From Phaeobacter cretensis (GTDB lineage: Bacteria; Pseudomonadota; Alphaproteobacteria; Rhodobacterales; Rhodobacteraceae): a stretch of 64,000 nucleotides of DNA. Location of the stretch: positions 3,658,001-3,722,000 of the forward strand of contig NZ_JBKBEU010000001.1 of NCBI RefSeq assembly GCF_047372505.1, in the 5' to 3' direction. Under the pieces are notes generated by a model. The model had not been told where the DNA came from and made no database searches. It saw only the letters and a list, made by a program, of their open reading frames with translations. Of this stretch, positions 17,928-27,359 are shown one piece after another; the stretch's first letter is position 1; the number at the start of each line of letters is the position of its first letter. The translations under genes were made by a program, and so were the position numbers.

Positions 17928-18689
17928 ATGGCACGTCGCAAGAAGATTTACGAAGGCAAGGCGAAGACACTGTATGAAGGTCCCGAGCCGGGCACAATCG
18001 TTCAGTATTTCAAGGATGACGCCACCGCCTTTAACGCCGAAAAGCGTGACATCATCGAAGGTAAGGGCGTGCTCAACAACCTGCTGAGCGAGTTCTTTAT
18101 GCAGGGCTTGGGCCAGATCGGCGTACCGACGCACTTTCTCAAACGGCTCAATATGCGCGAACAACTGGTTCGCAGCTGCGAGATCATTCCGCTTGAAATT
18201 ATCGTACGCAACTACGCGGCCGGATCGATCTCCAAACGTCTTGGCATTGATGAGGGGACGCAGCTGCCACGTCCGATCGTCGAATATTGCTATAAGGATG
18301 ATGCACTCGGGGATCCTTTGGTCACCGAAGAGCATATCGCGGCCTTTGGTTGGGCCACCCAGCAAGATATGGATGACATTCTGAGCCTGGCTCTGCGCGT
18401 AAATGACTTCCTTTCGGGCGTTATGCTAGCGGTCGGCATTAAACTGGTGGATTTCAAAATCGAAATCGGCCGGGTCTATGATGGAGATTTTCAGCGCCTT
18501 GTGATTGCTGATGAGATCAGCCCTGACAGCTGCCGTCTCTGGGACATGAAAACTGGCCAGAAGCTCGATAAAGATGTGTTCCGCCGCGATCTTGGCAGTC
18601 TGACCGATGCCTATACGGAAGTGGCACGGCGTCTGGGCCTCATGCCGAATAATCCACCAGCCGGCGGCAAGCCAACGCTGGTGAATTGA
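17928..18689 (+). CDS. purC: SAICAR synthetase
   Basis: 253 aa. It condenses CAIR with aspartate using ATP (step eight of purine synthesis). It opens ARRKKIYEGKAKTLYEG, the P-loop-like lysine-rich family start. Other marks are RNYAAGSISKRLG, LVDFKIEIGR, and LVIADEISPDSCRLWD with the metal-binding Asp/Glu. A terminator-like hairpin follows at 18703, yet purS begins only about 100 bp downstream, so expression of purC and purS may be partly uncoupled. Confidence 0.97.
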   Translation: MARRKKIYEGKAKTLYEGPEPGTIVQYFKDDATAFNAEKRDIIEGKGVLNNLLSEFFMQGLGQIGVPTHFLKRLNMREQLVRSCEIIPLEIIVRNYAAGSISKRLGIDEGTQLPRPIVEYCYKDDALGDPLVTEEHIAAFGWATQQDMDDILSLALRVNDFLSGVMLAVGIKLVDFKIEIGRVYDGDFQRLVIADEISPDSCRLWDMKTGQKLDKDVFRRDLGSLTDAYTEVARRLGLMPNNPPAGGKPTLVN

Positions 18690-18702
18690 TCTGATCCACC
18701 GG

Positions 18703-18733
18703 TCCCGCCCTGGCCACATCGGGGCGGGATTTT
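18703..18733 (+). terminator. Hairpin between purC and purS
   Basis: TCCCGCCC and GGGCGGGA form an 8-bp GC-rich stem followed by TTTTG. It could end or attenuate the purC transcript. Confidence 0.65.
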
Positions 18734-18794
18734 GATTGTTCAAAGAAGAAGTCCCTAATCCGGGCTTTGCCATCGAAACCTGAGGGAAGATGCG

Positions 18795-19028
18795 ATGAAG
18801 GCACGCGTGCATGTAATGCTGAAGAACGGGGTTCTGGATCCACAGGGCGAGGCCGTGCGCCATGCTCTTGGCGCTATGGGTTTTGACAAGGTAGACGGCG
18901 TGCGTCAGGGCAAGGTGATCGATCTCGATCTGGCCAATGATGCGACCGAAGCCGATGTCACCGCGATGTGTGAAAAGCTGTTGGCCAACACTGTGATCGA
19001 ATCCTACAGCATCGAGATGCAGGGATGA
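18795..19028 (+). CDS. purS: FGAM synthase, PurS subunit
   Basis: 77 aa. It is the small subunit that bridges PurL and PurQ in the three-part formylglycinamidine synthase. The sequence MKARVHVMLKNGVLDPQGEA, LGFDKV-like GFDKVDGVRQGKVIDLDL and LLANTVIESY are diagnostic. Its stop overlaps the purQ start by four bases (ATGA). purL is not in the window. Confidence 0.96.
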   Translation: MKARVHVMLKNGVLDPQGEAVRHALGAMGFDKVDGVRQGKVIDLDLANDATEADVTAMCEKLLANTVIESYSIEMQG

Positions 19029-19693
19029 AGGCGGCTGTTGTAGTCTTCCCCGGCTCCAATTGTGACCGAGATCTCGCCGTAGCGTTCGAGCAAGCGGGCT
19101 GTGACGTTTCTATGGTCTGGCACAAGGACAGTGCGTTGCCTGACGGCATCGATATTGTTGGCGTCCCTGGTGGCTTTTCCTATGGCGATTACCTGCGTTG
19201 CGGCGCAATTGCAGCGCAATCTCCGATCTGTCAGGCGGTTGTGGATCATGCGTATCGTGGCGGTTATGCCATCGGAGTATGCAACGGATTTCAGATCCTG
19301 ACGGAAACCGGTGTTTTGCCAGGTGCGCTTTTACGCAATGCGGGCCTGAAATACATCTGCCGCACTGTTGACCTTCAAGTTGCCACAGCAGACAGCGTCT
19401 TTACCGAGGCCTATACTGCTGGCGATGTGATCGGCGTGCCGATCGCGCATCACGATGGCAACTACTACGCTGATGCTGATACCGTCGCAGCGCTGCAGGA
19501 TCAGGATCGCGTGGCCTTCCGCTATGTGGATAACCCCAATGGTTCGGTTGCGGATATCGCAGGTATCCTGTCTGAAAACCGTCGGGTTCTGGGCATGATG
19601 CCCCACCCTGAACGCGCGGCTGACGCGGGCCATGGTGGTACCGACGGTGTGGCAGTGTTTCGCGCACTTGCCGGGCTTGTCACTGCGGCGTGA
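19025..19693 (+). CDS. purQ: FGAM synthase, glutaminase subunit PurQ
   Basis: 222 aa class I glutamine amidotransferase that supplies ammonia to PurL. VVVFPGSNCDRD opens the protein, GGFSYGDYLRCGA and GVCNGFQ (nucleophile Cys) form the active site, and MMPHPERA holds the catalytic His and Glu. It is coupled to purS. Confidence 0.97.
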   Translation: MKAAVVVFPGSNCDRDLAVAFEQAGCDVSMVWHKDSALPDGIDIVGVPGGFSYGDYLRCGAIAAQSPICQAVVDHAYRGGYAIGVCNGFQILTETGVLPGALLRNAGLKYICRTVDLQVATADSVFTEAYTAGDVIGVPIAHHDGNYYADADTVAALQDQDRVAFRYVDNPNGSVADIAGILSENRRVLGMMPHPERAADAGHGGTDGVAVFRALAGLVTAA

Positions 19694-19729
19694 CTTGTGA
19701 AGGCGTGACGGCATGCGTTAGGTTTTCCT

Positions 19730-21499
19730 ATGACTGCCACGCGTGACGCACCCATAGTTTCCGAAAGACCGCGTTCCCGCACAACGTCGTGGCGGGTGCG
19801 CCTTGCGTTGTTGGTGCTGATGTCGGTCGCGGCGGTGACTGTTTGGATGACCAACCGCTCCCTAACTGATCGCTTTACCGAAAGTACGCGCAACCGCGCT
19901 GAGCTGCGATTGGCACTCTATTCTGGAAATCTTGTGAGCGAGCTTGGACGCCACGCCATCGTGCCGCAATTGCTGGCGCGGGATCAGGCATTGATTTCAG
20001 CGCTGCAATCCAATGACTTTTCGCTCTCTACTCAGCGACTGATATCCTTCGTCGAGGAAATCGGTGCTGCCTCCATCATGTTGATGGCGCAGGACGGGCG
20101 CACTGTCGCGGCCACGGATCGCAACAGACTGGGGGAAACCCATCGCAATGCGGCCTATTTTGTAGATGCCTTGCGGTCTAAAACCACAGTGTTTTCCGCC
20201 CTGAGGCGAGAGGTCGGCAGCTATCGTTTCACCTATTCACGGCGTATCGTTGATACTTCTGGTATTCTTGGTGTGATCGTGGTCGAGGTCGATCTACAGA
20301 AATTTGAGCGCGCTTGGGCTGGCATATCTGATGCTGTGATGGTCAGCGATAGCACCGGTACGATTATATTGGCCACGGAATCCCGCTGGCGCGGCCTGTC
20401 GGAAGATGACGCGTTGCAATTGCAAACACCGGAAGGCGCTATACAGCGCGCGATCCGCGCCACGGCCGATTGGACGGCGCTGCCCGCAGATGCCTATCTT
20501 CAGGGCGAGGCGGTGATGCGATTGGAATCCCGCATTCCGTTCCAGGGCTGGCGGCTGACCTCCTTCACCACCTATGCGTCGATCCGGGAGAGGGTAAACA
20601 CGGTATTGGCGTTAGAGATCATGGGATTCGCCATTCTTCTGGCGCTCGCGTTCTATGCATTGAGCCGCCGAACAGCGCTGCGCATGGCGTTGTTCCAGCG
20701 TGAGTCGGCAGAGCTTCGCGTATTGAACGTTAGGCTACAGCGGGAAATTGCCGAGCGGGAGCGGATGCAGGAGAACCTTGCCGTCGCTGAACAGAGCCTT
20801 GCGCAAAGCTCGAAACTGGCAGCTCTGGGTGAGATGTCAGCCGCCGTAAGTCACGAGTTGAACCAGCCGCTCGCGGCGATGAAAACGTACCTCGCCGGTG
20901 CACGGTTATTGCTTAATCGCAATCGTCCTGAGGAGGCGTTGGCATCCTTCGGGCGGATCGATGATCTGATCGAACGCATGGGAGCAATTACCCGCCAGCT
21001 CAAATCTTATGCGCGCAAGGGCGGTGACGCGTTCAGCCCGGTAAATATGGGCGATGCGCTGGCCTCGTCGCTCTCAATGATGGAACCACAACTGCGCCAA
21101 CGGCATGTGAAGATCGCCCGAATTCTACCCGAACAACCTGTCTATGTGATGGGGGATCGGATGCGAATTGAACAGGTTATGGTGAACCTGTTGCGAAACG
21201 CATTAGACGCTACAAAGTCGGTCGCAGACCCTGAAGTGGAAATCCTGCTGGCAGCAGGAGAAACGGCGACCCTGTCAGTGCGCGACAACGGTGTCGGGAT
21301 CAAGGAGTTCGGCAGCCTCTTTGAACCCTTTTACACCACCAAGCAGCCGGGAGACGGCGTTGGGTTGGGTCTTGCCATCTCCTCCGGTATCGTGAACGAC
21401 CTAGGCGGACGGTTAACCGCTCGAAACGGACAAAGCGGTGGCGCCGTATTTGAAATGCAATTGCCGATCCTTGTGGACGGTATGGAGGCCGCAGAATAG
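19730..21499 (+). CDS. dctB: DctB-like membrane sensor histidine kinase
   Basis: 589 aa. TM1 is about residues 22-42, a periplasmic double-PAS-like sensor domain covers about 45-285, and TM2 is about 293-315. A coiled coil follows (VRLQREIAERERMQENLAVAE), then the dimerisation/phosphoacceptor helix SAAVSHELNQPLAAMKTY with the phospho-His, and the ATPase domain with VMVNLLRNALDA, VRDNGVGI and GVGLGLAIS. DctB senses external C4-dicarboxylates and controls their uptake through DctD. The partner gene follows 29 bp downstream. The ligand here is inferred from family only. Confidence 0.85.
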   Translation: MTATRDAPIVSERPRSRTTSWRVRLALLVLMSVAAVTVWMTNRSLTDRFTESTRNRAELRLALYSGNLVSELGRHAIVPQLLARDQALISALQSNDFSLSTQRLISFVEEIGAASIMLMAQDGRTVAATDRNRLGETHRNAAYFVDALRSKTTVFSALRREVGSYRFTYSRRIVDTSGILGVIVVEVDLQKFERAWAGISDAVMVSDSTGTIILATESRWRGLSEDDALQLQTPEGAIQRAIRATADWTALPADAYLQGEAVMRLESRIPFQGWRLTSFTTYASIRERVNTVLALEIMGFAILLALAFYALSRRTALRMALFQRESAELRVLNVRLQREIAERERMQENLAVAEQSLAQSSKLAALGEMSAAVSHELNQPLAAMKTYLAGARLLLNRNRPEEALASFGRIDDLIERMGAITRQLKSYARKGGDAFSPVNMGDALASSLSMMEPQLRQRHVKIARILPEQPVYVMGDRMRIEQVMVNLLRNALDATKSVADPEVEILLAAGETATLSVRDNGVGIKEFGSLFEPFYTTKQPGDGVGLGLAISSGIVNDLGGRLTARNGQSGGAVFEMQLPILVDGMEAAE

Positions 21500-21528
21500 C
21501 GCGGTATCACTGGATGGAGGGCACGCGA

Positions 21529-22866
21529 ATGGCACAGGCCATGAAAATCGCGATCGTCGATGATGAACAGGATATGCGACAGTCGATCAGCCAATGGCTG
21601 GCGCTGTCTGGCTATGACACGGAAACCTTTGCCAGCGCAGAAGATGCGTTGAAGGTGTTGGGAGCAGAATATCCCGGCATCGTCATCTCGGATATCAAAA
21701 TGCCGGGCATGGATGGGATGCAGTTCCTCAAGAAACTTATGGGCAGCGATTCCGCGCTACCGGTGATCATGATCACCGGCCATGGCGATGTGCCGATGGC
21801 GGTTGAAGCGATGCGGGTTGGGGCGTTCGACTTTCTGGAAAAACCCTTCAATCCCGATCGCATGTCAGAATTGGCCAAGCGCGCTACCGGAGCACGACGC
21901 CTGACGCTCGACAATCGGGTTTTGCGACGTGAGCTATCCGATGGCAGCACCATCATGAAGAAACTCATCGGCTCCAGCCCGGTAATGGAACGCCTACGTG
22001 AGGATATTCTTGACCTCGGGCAGGCCGATGGCCATGTGCTGATCGACGGTGAGACCGGCACAGGTAAGACGCTGGTCGCTCATGCGCTGCACGCCGTAGG
22101 TAGCCGCGCCGGTAAGAAGTTCGTTTTGGTATCCTGTGCTGCGCTGGAGGAGGAAACTCTGACCAAGCGGCTTTTTGGACCAATGCAGCCGGAAGACAGC
22201 TCGCTGCCCGCAATCGAAGAGGCGCGTGGTGGCACGCTGGTGCTGGAAGATGTGGAAGCACTGAGCGAGACGCTACAAGCCAAACTCCTGAGCGTCATCA
22301 ACGAACAGGGTATTCCCGGTGAAACCCGTATTGTTGCAATCTCAAACTTGCAAGAAGCGGGCAAAACCTGCGAAGATGCGTTGCGTCCGGATCTGTTCTA
22401 TCGTTTGGCTGCTTTGCGCATCACAGTTCCGCCGCTGCGCCAGCGCGGTGAGGACATCCTGACGCTGTTTACTCGCCTGTCCGAGCAGTTCTCCGAGGAG
22501 TACGGCTGCGCCGCACCTCAGGTCAGCGCGCAGGAGGCAGCTCAGCTGCTTCAGGCTCCATGGCCAGGCAATGTTCGTCAATTGATCAACATTGCCGAAC
22601 GGGCAGTTCTGCAGTCGCGTCGCGGCTCTGGAACTATTGCTTCGCTGCTGATGTCTGATCACGAGGACATGCAGCCGGTGATGACCACCGAAGGCAAACC
22701 GCTGAAGGAATATGTTGAAGCTTTCGAGCGGATGCTGATCGACAACACCATGCGACGGCACAAGGGCTCCATCGCCAGCGTTATGGATGAGCTATGCCTG
22801 CCGCGTCGGACGCTGAATGAAAAGATGGCAAAATACGGCCTGCAACGTTCCGACTATTTGTCCTGA
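21529..22866 (+). CDS. dctD: DctD-like response regulator lacking the sigma54 GAFTGA loop
   Basis: 445 aa from ATG at 21529 with GGAGG 9 bp before; another ATG lies 15 bp upstream. The receiver domain (about 5-120) has VDDE and the phospho-Asp in VISDIKMPGMDG. The AAA+ domain has Walker A GETGTGKT, but after LFG the usual GAFTGA contact loop is absent (residues PMQPEDSS), and Walker B reads TLVLEDV rather than TLFLDEI. The C-terminus is a Fis-type helix-turn-helix (SIASVMDELCLPRRTLNEKM). Loss of GAFTGA means it probably does not drive sigma54 RNA polymerase, as shown for Rhodobacter capsulatus NtrC. It pairs with the kinase upstream. Confidence 0.85.
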   Translation: MAQAMKIAIVDDEQDMRQSISQWLALSGYDTETFASAEDALKVLGAEYPGIVISDIKMPGMDGMQFLKKLMGSDSALPVIMITGHGDVPMAVEAMRVGAFDFLEKPFNPDRMSELAKRATGARRLTLDNRVLRRELSDGSTIMKKLIGSSPVMERLREDILDLGQADGHVLIDGETGTGKTLVAHALHAVGSRAGKKFVLVSCAALEEETLTKRLFGPMQPEDSSLPAIEEARGGTLVLEDVEALSETLQAKLLSVINEQGIPGETRIVAISNLQEAGKTCEDALRPDLFYRLAALRITVPPLRQRGEDILTLFTRLSEQFSEEYGCAAPQVSAQEAAQLLQAPWPGNVRQLINIAERAVLQSRRGSGTIASLLMSDHEDMQPVMTTEGKPLKEYVEAFERMLIDNTMRRHKGSIASVMDELCLPRRTLNEKMAKYGLQRSDYLS

Positions 22867-22890
22867 CAACAGGCCAGCAGGTTAACCAAG

Positions 22891-22929
22891 AAAGGGTCGC
22901 ATCCTCACGGGTGCGGCCTTTGTTGTTTT
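22891..22929 (+). terminator. Terminator after dctD
   Basis: A 13-bp GC-rich stem with one bulged G and a TCAC loop, ending CCTTT and then TGTTGTTTT, lies 25 bp after the dctD stop. Confidence 0.8.
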
Positions 22930-23431
22930 GCTAACCGAATGTTCATGGTTTTTGGCCTAGGAACCAACAGGATAGTAAATAGATCGCAGGTGTGACGAAT
23001 GACCATTGTCATTACCTATCCACAGGTCTTATGCTGCCTAGATGGGGATAAGACCACAGTGATCTTACCCTCTCTTGATGAGATTCGCTGCCTTTGTTTT
23101 TGTCCGGCAAGATCCGAGAAAGCAAAGTCAGACCGATTTGCCTCGCAGTATTTCGAGGCAGTTTAACACCTGACTGACAAATTTCAGCAGGGATATAATC
23201 AGGGCAGGGCGCGGATATTCCCACCTGTCGGAGAAGAAACGCGATGACGCGCGCGAGTGAGAACAGCAGACAGGCAGGAGGGCCGGACAGATGTTCCGGG
23301 GCTAACCGCTGTACTGCATGGTCCAATCGCACGCCACAAGACATCGCCCAGACAAGACACCACCCCGATCGTTCACGTCCGCCCGGTAACGGGCCAGATG
23401 CGCGCGTGCGCGGTAGGTGCACCAAGGAAAC
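22930..23431 (+). promoter_or_regulatory. Long upstream/leader region of rne
   Basis: About 500 bp with no gene I can support before RNase E. In proteobacteria rne often has a long 5' leader through which RNase E represses its own mRNA; the position fits, but I cannot prove a fold. It contains C-rich runs and several short stems. Open frames here overlap the rne start in other phases and look spurious. Confidence 0.4.
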
Positions 23432-26400
23432 ATGGCTAAGAAGATGCTTATTGATGCCACCCACGCGGAAGAGACCCGCGTTGTGGTGGTCGATGGAAAC
23501 AAGGTTGAGGAATTTGACTTTGAATCCGAAAACAAACGCCAGCTTGCCGGCAATATATATCTCGCAAAAGTAACCCGCGTCGAACCATCGCTGCAGGCAG
23601 CTTTTGTGGACTATGGCGGCAATCGCCATGGCTTCCTCGCATTTTCGGAAATCCACCCCGACTATTATCAGATCCCTGTCGCCGACCGTGAGGCGTTGAT
23701 GGAGGAAGAACGTGCCTATGCTGAAGCACAGCGCGCACGCGATGATGAGGAAGATGCCAAGCCTAAGCGCCAACAACGTTCGCGTCGCAGCCGTACCAAG
23801 GCTGCGGATGTAAAATCTGCTGATGTCGTCGAAACAAAGGACGTCAGCCCTGAGGCGACTGGCACGGGCGCTGATATCGCTGGTATGGAAACTATCGACC
23901 TGACGGATGAGACTCCTGCAGTCGAAACCAATACGGCTGACGCTTCCGAGACAGTCGTTGCAGAAGATGCCCAGACAACAGATGCCCAGACATCCAGCGC
24001 TGAACCGGTGGCTGATGAGGCTGTATCCGACGTCCCCGAGGCGCCAGAAGAACAGGCACCTGTTGAGGCTGCGGAAACCACTGAAGACGCCACCGCTGAT
24101 ACTGCTGAAGCACAGGATGCGGGCGACGCTCAGGATGTAAAAGCCGAAGATGCAACAGCAGAAGATGCATCCGAAGTTGATACGGATGATGACAGCGCCG
24201 AAGCCGATGCCGGGGCTGATGCAACTTCTAAGGATGAAAACATCGAGTCTGTCGCAGATGAAGACGACAGCGAAGATATCCGTCCAGTGCGCAAACCGCG
24301 CCCACGTCGCTACAAGATTCAGGAAGTTATCAAAGTACGTCAGGTCCTGCTGGTGCAGGTCGTGAAAGAAGAGCGCGGCAACAAGGGTGCCGCGCTGACC
24401 ACCTATCTGTCTCTGGCTGGCCGCTATTGTGTGCTGATGCCCAACACTGCGCGTGGTGGTGGCATCTCCCGCAAAATTACCAATGCTGCCGACCGTAAAA
24501 AACTTAAGGACATCGCTGTCGAACTGGACGTGCCAACCGGCGCGGGCCTGATTGTCCGTACGGCTGGGGCCAAACGTACCAAATCCGAGATCAAGCGTGA
24601 CTATGAATACCTGCAGCGCCTCTGGGAACAAATCCGCGAGCTGACGCTGAAATCTATCGCGCCTGCGAAGATTTATGAAGAAGGCGATCTGATCAAACGG
24701 TCGATCCGCGATCTTTACAGCCGCGAGATTGATGAGGTGCTGGTAGAAGGCGAACGCGGTTATCGTATCGCCAAGGACTTCATGAAAATGATCATGCCGT
24801 CCCACGCTAAAAACGTGAAAAACTATCAGGATCAACTGCCGCTGTTTGCTCGCTTCCAGGTCGAAAGCTACCTGGGTGCGATGTTCAACCCGACGGTACA
24901 GTTGAAATCCGGTGGTTACATCGTGATTGGTGTGACCGAAGCGCTGGTCGCTATCGATGTGAACTCTGGTCGGGCTACCAAAGAAGGCTCGATCGAAGAA
25001 ACCGCACTTAAGACCAACCTTGAGGCCGCCGAAGAAGTGGCGCGCCAGTTGCGTCTGCGTGACCTTGCCGGTCTCATCGTCATCGACTTCATCGACATGG
25101 ACGAGCGCAAGAATAACGCCGCCGTCGAAAAACGGATGAAGGACAAGCTGAAGACCGATCGCGCGCGCATTCAGGTGGGCCGTATCTCTGGTTTCGGCCT
25201 GATGGAGATGTCGCGACAGCGCCTGCGTCCGGGGATGATTGAGGCGACAACAGCGCCTTGCCCGCATTGTCACGGTACAGGTCTTATTCGTTCGGATGAC
25301 TCACTGGCGCTGTCTATTCTGCGTCAGATCGAGGAGGAGGGCACCCGCCGTCGCTCCCGTGAGGTGCTGGTTCGCTGTCCCGTTGGCATTGCGAACTATC
25401 TGATGAACCAGAAACGCGAACATATCGCCCAGATCGAAACTCGCTATGGTCTTTCGGTGCGGATCGAGGGTGACCCGCATCTGGTGAGCCCTGACTTCTC
25501 GCTTGAAAAATTCAAGACTGCATCTCGTGTGGTGCCTGTCGCTGTAGCCCCGGTTGTTTCTGTCGACACCTCGATCATGGACCAGGTCGATGCGGAAGAG
25601 GCCAACGAAGACCTTGATGAGGCTGAGGCTGACACCAACGATGCCGATACTGCAGAGGCGCAGTCGGCAGCTGAGGATGGCGAGGGTGACAACAAGCCCA
25701 AGCGTAAACGTCGTCGTCGGCGGCGGCGGAAGTCCTCCGGTGGCGAGGGTGAAGACACAAATGGCGACGCGCAGGCGGATGCAACAGCTGACGATCAGCA
25801 GGCCGCTGACGCGGCTGAAGGCGAGGCTACCGAAGCTGAAGGCGCCAAAGCGGATGACGCGGATGGCAAAGAGTCCACTCCGGAGGGCGAAGGCGAGGTG
25901 AAGAAACGCACGCGCACACGCTCGCGGTCGCGCAGTCGCAAGAAGAAGACGGATGATGTCGTAGCGGCGGATGCCGACACCATATCGGCGACACCCGATG
26001 CGCATGCAGAGCCTGCGGCCGATACTCCAGCAACGGAGGTTGCAGCTGAGACGTCCGCAGAGGCACCAGCCGAGGTCGCATCAGATCTGGTAACGCCGTT
26101 CAATGGCGAAGCCGTTCCGGAAGAGGCCAAAGTTGTAGAAGCCGTGTCTGAGAAGGAACAACTTGAGCCGGAGATTTCCGTGCAGGTGTCTGCTGATGAA
26201 GCGCCTGCAGAGCCGGTAAAAGACCCTGAACCTGTTAAGGCTGAGGAGATCAAGGCGGACGAGGCAACAGCCAGGGACATAGCCGTTGATCAGGTCGAGG
26301 CTCCGGCTGAGACTGCTGCGGAGCAACCTGCTGATGAAGCGACAGTAGACGTCGTCGTGGAAGAGGCCGAAAGAACGCCGGAACCTGCACTTGCGGTAGC

Positions 26401-26464
26401 AGAACCCGAACCGGTGAGCCCGCCAAAGCCTAAGCGGCGTGGTTGGTGGTCGGTTGGCAGCTGA
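23432..26464 (+). CDS. rne: Ribonuclease E
   Basis: 1010 aa from ATG at 23432 (AAGGAA before it; MAKKMLIDATHAEETRVVVV). This endoribonuclease organises the RNA degradosome. The S1 RNA-binding domain (about 36-340) is split by a large acidic, Ala/Glu/Asp-rich insertion (about 110-285), a usual alphaproteobacterial trait. The RNase H-like and DNase I-like catalytic regions follow (VAIDVNSGRATKEGS, LIVIDFIDM), then the zinc link CPHCHGTG. The C-terminal third is low-complexity acidic with arginine-rich patches (KRKRRRRRRRKS, RTRTRSRSRSRKKK) that bind RNA or partners, ending KPKRRGWWSVGS. A strong terminator follows. Confidence 0.97.
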   Translation: MAKKMLIDATHAEETRVVVVDGNKVEEFDFESENKRQLAGNIYLAKVTRVEPSLQAAFVDYGGNRHGFLAFSEIHPDYYQIPVADREALMEEERAYAEAQRARDDEEDAKPKRQQRSRRSRTKAADVKSADVVETKDVSPEATGTGADIAGMETIDLTDETPAVETNTADASETVVAEDAQTTDAQTSSAEPVADEAVSDVPEAPEEQAPVEAAETTEDATADTAEAQDAGDAQDVKAEDATAEDASEVDTDDDSAEADAGADATSKDENIESVADEDDSEDIRPVRKPRPRRYKIQEVIKVRQVLLVQVVKEERGNKGAALTTYLSLAGRYCVLMPNTARGGGISRKITNAADRKKLKDIAVELDVPTGAGLIVRTAGAKRTKSEIKRDYEYLQRLWEQIRELTLKSIAPAKIYEEGDLIKRSIRDLYSREIDEVLVEGERGYRIAKDFMKMIMPSHAKNVKNYQDQLPLFARFQVESYLGAMFNPTVQLKSGGYIVIGVTEALVAIDVNSGRATKEGSIEETALKTNLEAAEEVARQLRLRDLAGLIVIDFIDMDERKNNAAVEKRMKDKLKTDRARIQVGRISGFGLMEMSRQRLRPGMIEATTAPCPHCHGTGLIRSDDSLALSILRQIEEEGTRRRSREVLVRCPVGIANYLMNQKREHIAQIETRYGLSVRIEGDPHLVSPDFSLEKFKTASRVVPVAVAPVVSVDTSIMDQVDAEEANEDLDEAEADTNDADTAEAQSAAEDGEGDNKPKRKRRRRRRRKSSGGEGEDTNGDAQADATADDQQAADAAEGEATEAEGAKADDADGKESTPEGEGEVKKRTRTRSRSRSRKKKTDDVVAADADTISATPDAHAEPAADTPATEVAAETSAEAPAEVASDLVTPFNGEAVPEEAKVVEAVSEKEQLEPEISVQVSADEAPAEPVKDPEPVKAEEIKADEATARDIAVDQVEAPAETAAEQPADEATVDVVVEEAERTPEPALAVAEPEPVSPPKPKRRGWWSVGS

Positions 26465-26477
26465 TCGGTAATTCTTG

Positions 26478-26505
26478 AAAAGGCGGGCGCATAGCCCGCC
26501 TTTTT
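26478..26505 (+). terminator. Terminator after rne
   Basis: AAAAGGCGGGC and GCCCGCCTTTT form an 11-bp stem with a 5-nt loop and a T run. Confidence 0.92.
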
Positions 26506-26539
26506 CATGTGTGGCAGTACAGGACCTCAGAGGGCAGGT

Positions 26540-26989
26540 ATGCAGTCGGATCGTTTCCAAACAGACCAACTACTACAAGAGTTGCTGGCTGCGGAAACAG
26601 CAGTCTGGAGGGCATTGCAACAGGGAGATGTCGCCGCAGATTGTGCCGCCCTGCACACGGACTTTCTAGGCGTCTATCCTAGTGGGTTCGCTGGGCGTGA
26701 TGATCACACAGATCAGCTGGAGCAGGGACCTTCAATTGCCCAATTCGCTATTGAGCAGGCAAGGGTTCTGTCATTGGGACCCGACTGCGCGTTACTGGCC
26801 TATCGCGCGACGTATCGGCGCATAAGTCGACCGGTCGACCAGAATAAGGCAGATCAGAACAAGGATGTAAGCGAAGAGTCAGCAATGTACGTCAGCTCAA
26901 TTTGGCGACGTGAAGACGGTGTCTGGATCAATATCTTCAGTCAGGACACTAAGGCTCTGCCAGAGGGGCTGCCTAACCCGCTGCCTTAA
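26540..26989 (+). CDS. DUF4440/SnoaL-like protein
   Basis: 149 aa from ATG at 26540. Conserved features of the NTF2-like fold are visible: an N-terminal helix LLAAETAVWRALQQGDVAADC, then HTDFLGVYPSGFAGRDDH, and late beta strands AMYVSSIWRREDGVWINIFSQDT. These small cone-shaped domains are often enzymes or binding proteins of unknown substrate. It sits alone between rne and the convergent TusA-like gene. Function is not assignable. Confidence 0.75.
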   Translation: MQSDRFQTDQLLQELLAAETAVWRALQQGDVAADCAALHTDFLGVYPSGFAGRDDHTDQLEQGPSIAQFAIEQARVLSLGPDCALLAYRATYRRISRPVDQNKADQNKDVSEESAMYVSSIWRREDGVWINIFSQDTKALPEGLPNPLP

Positions 26990-27032
26990 GTGCGCCGGAA
27001 CTAGATCATAGACAACCTGTCTATCGGTTCCC

Positions 27033-27293
27033 CTAACCACCCTTGCGGATCAAATAGATCTGATGCATCGGTAGGTTTTGGATCTCGAGAAGTTCATGAC
27101 CTGCCTCGTGGCAGAAATGCGGGATATCCACTACCGCTGCCGGGTCATCTGCGTGTACTTCCAATACCATGCCAGAGGTCAATGGTTTCAGTCGTTTACG
27201 TGCCTTCAGCACGGGGAGTGGGCAGAGCAGCCCGATGGCGTCTAGTGTCTCGTTCGTGTCATTCATGACTTGCAGATAATCCGCTTGTTTCAT
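27033..27293 (-). CDS. TusA-family sulfurtransferase
   Basis: About 86 aa. TusA/SirA-like proteins carry persulfide sulfur for tRNA thiolation and related pathways. The hallmark LDAIGLLCPLPVLKARKRL includes the CPxP cysteine. It is divergent from ccdA, which has a role in thiol and cytochrome c maturation. The start is uncertain: ATG at 27293 is chosen, but GTG at 27302 and ATG at 27266 are in frame. Confidence 0.88.
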   Translation of the reverse strand: MKQADYLQVMNDTNETLDAIGLLCPLPVLKARKRLKPLTSGMVLEVHADDPAAVVDIPHFCHEAGHELLEIQNLPMHQIYLIRKGG

Positions 27294-27359
27294 CCTGTCC
27301 ACAAGGTTGTGACTGATGCCCCCCGTGACCTTTCTAAAAGCCTGGTCTAAGGGTTAGGC

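Noticed and set aside
23012..25273. 753-codon open frame on the minus strand opposite rne
   Set aside because: It is antisense to the well-supported RNase E gene, and its length follows from the biased codons of the acidic low-complexity insertion. It matches no family.
23760..26400. Repetitive-looking stretches in rne, considered as a repeat array
   Set aside because: They are low-complexity acidic and arginine-rich coding sequence, not spaced direct repeats. No CRISPR array was seen in the window.
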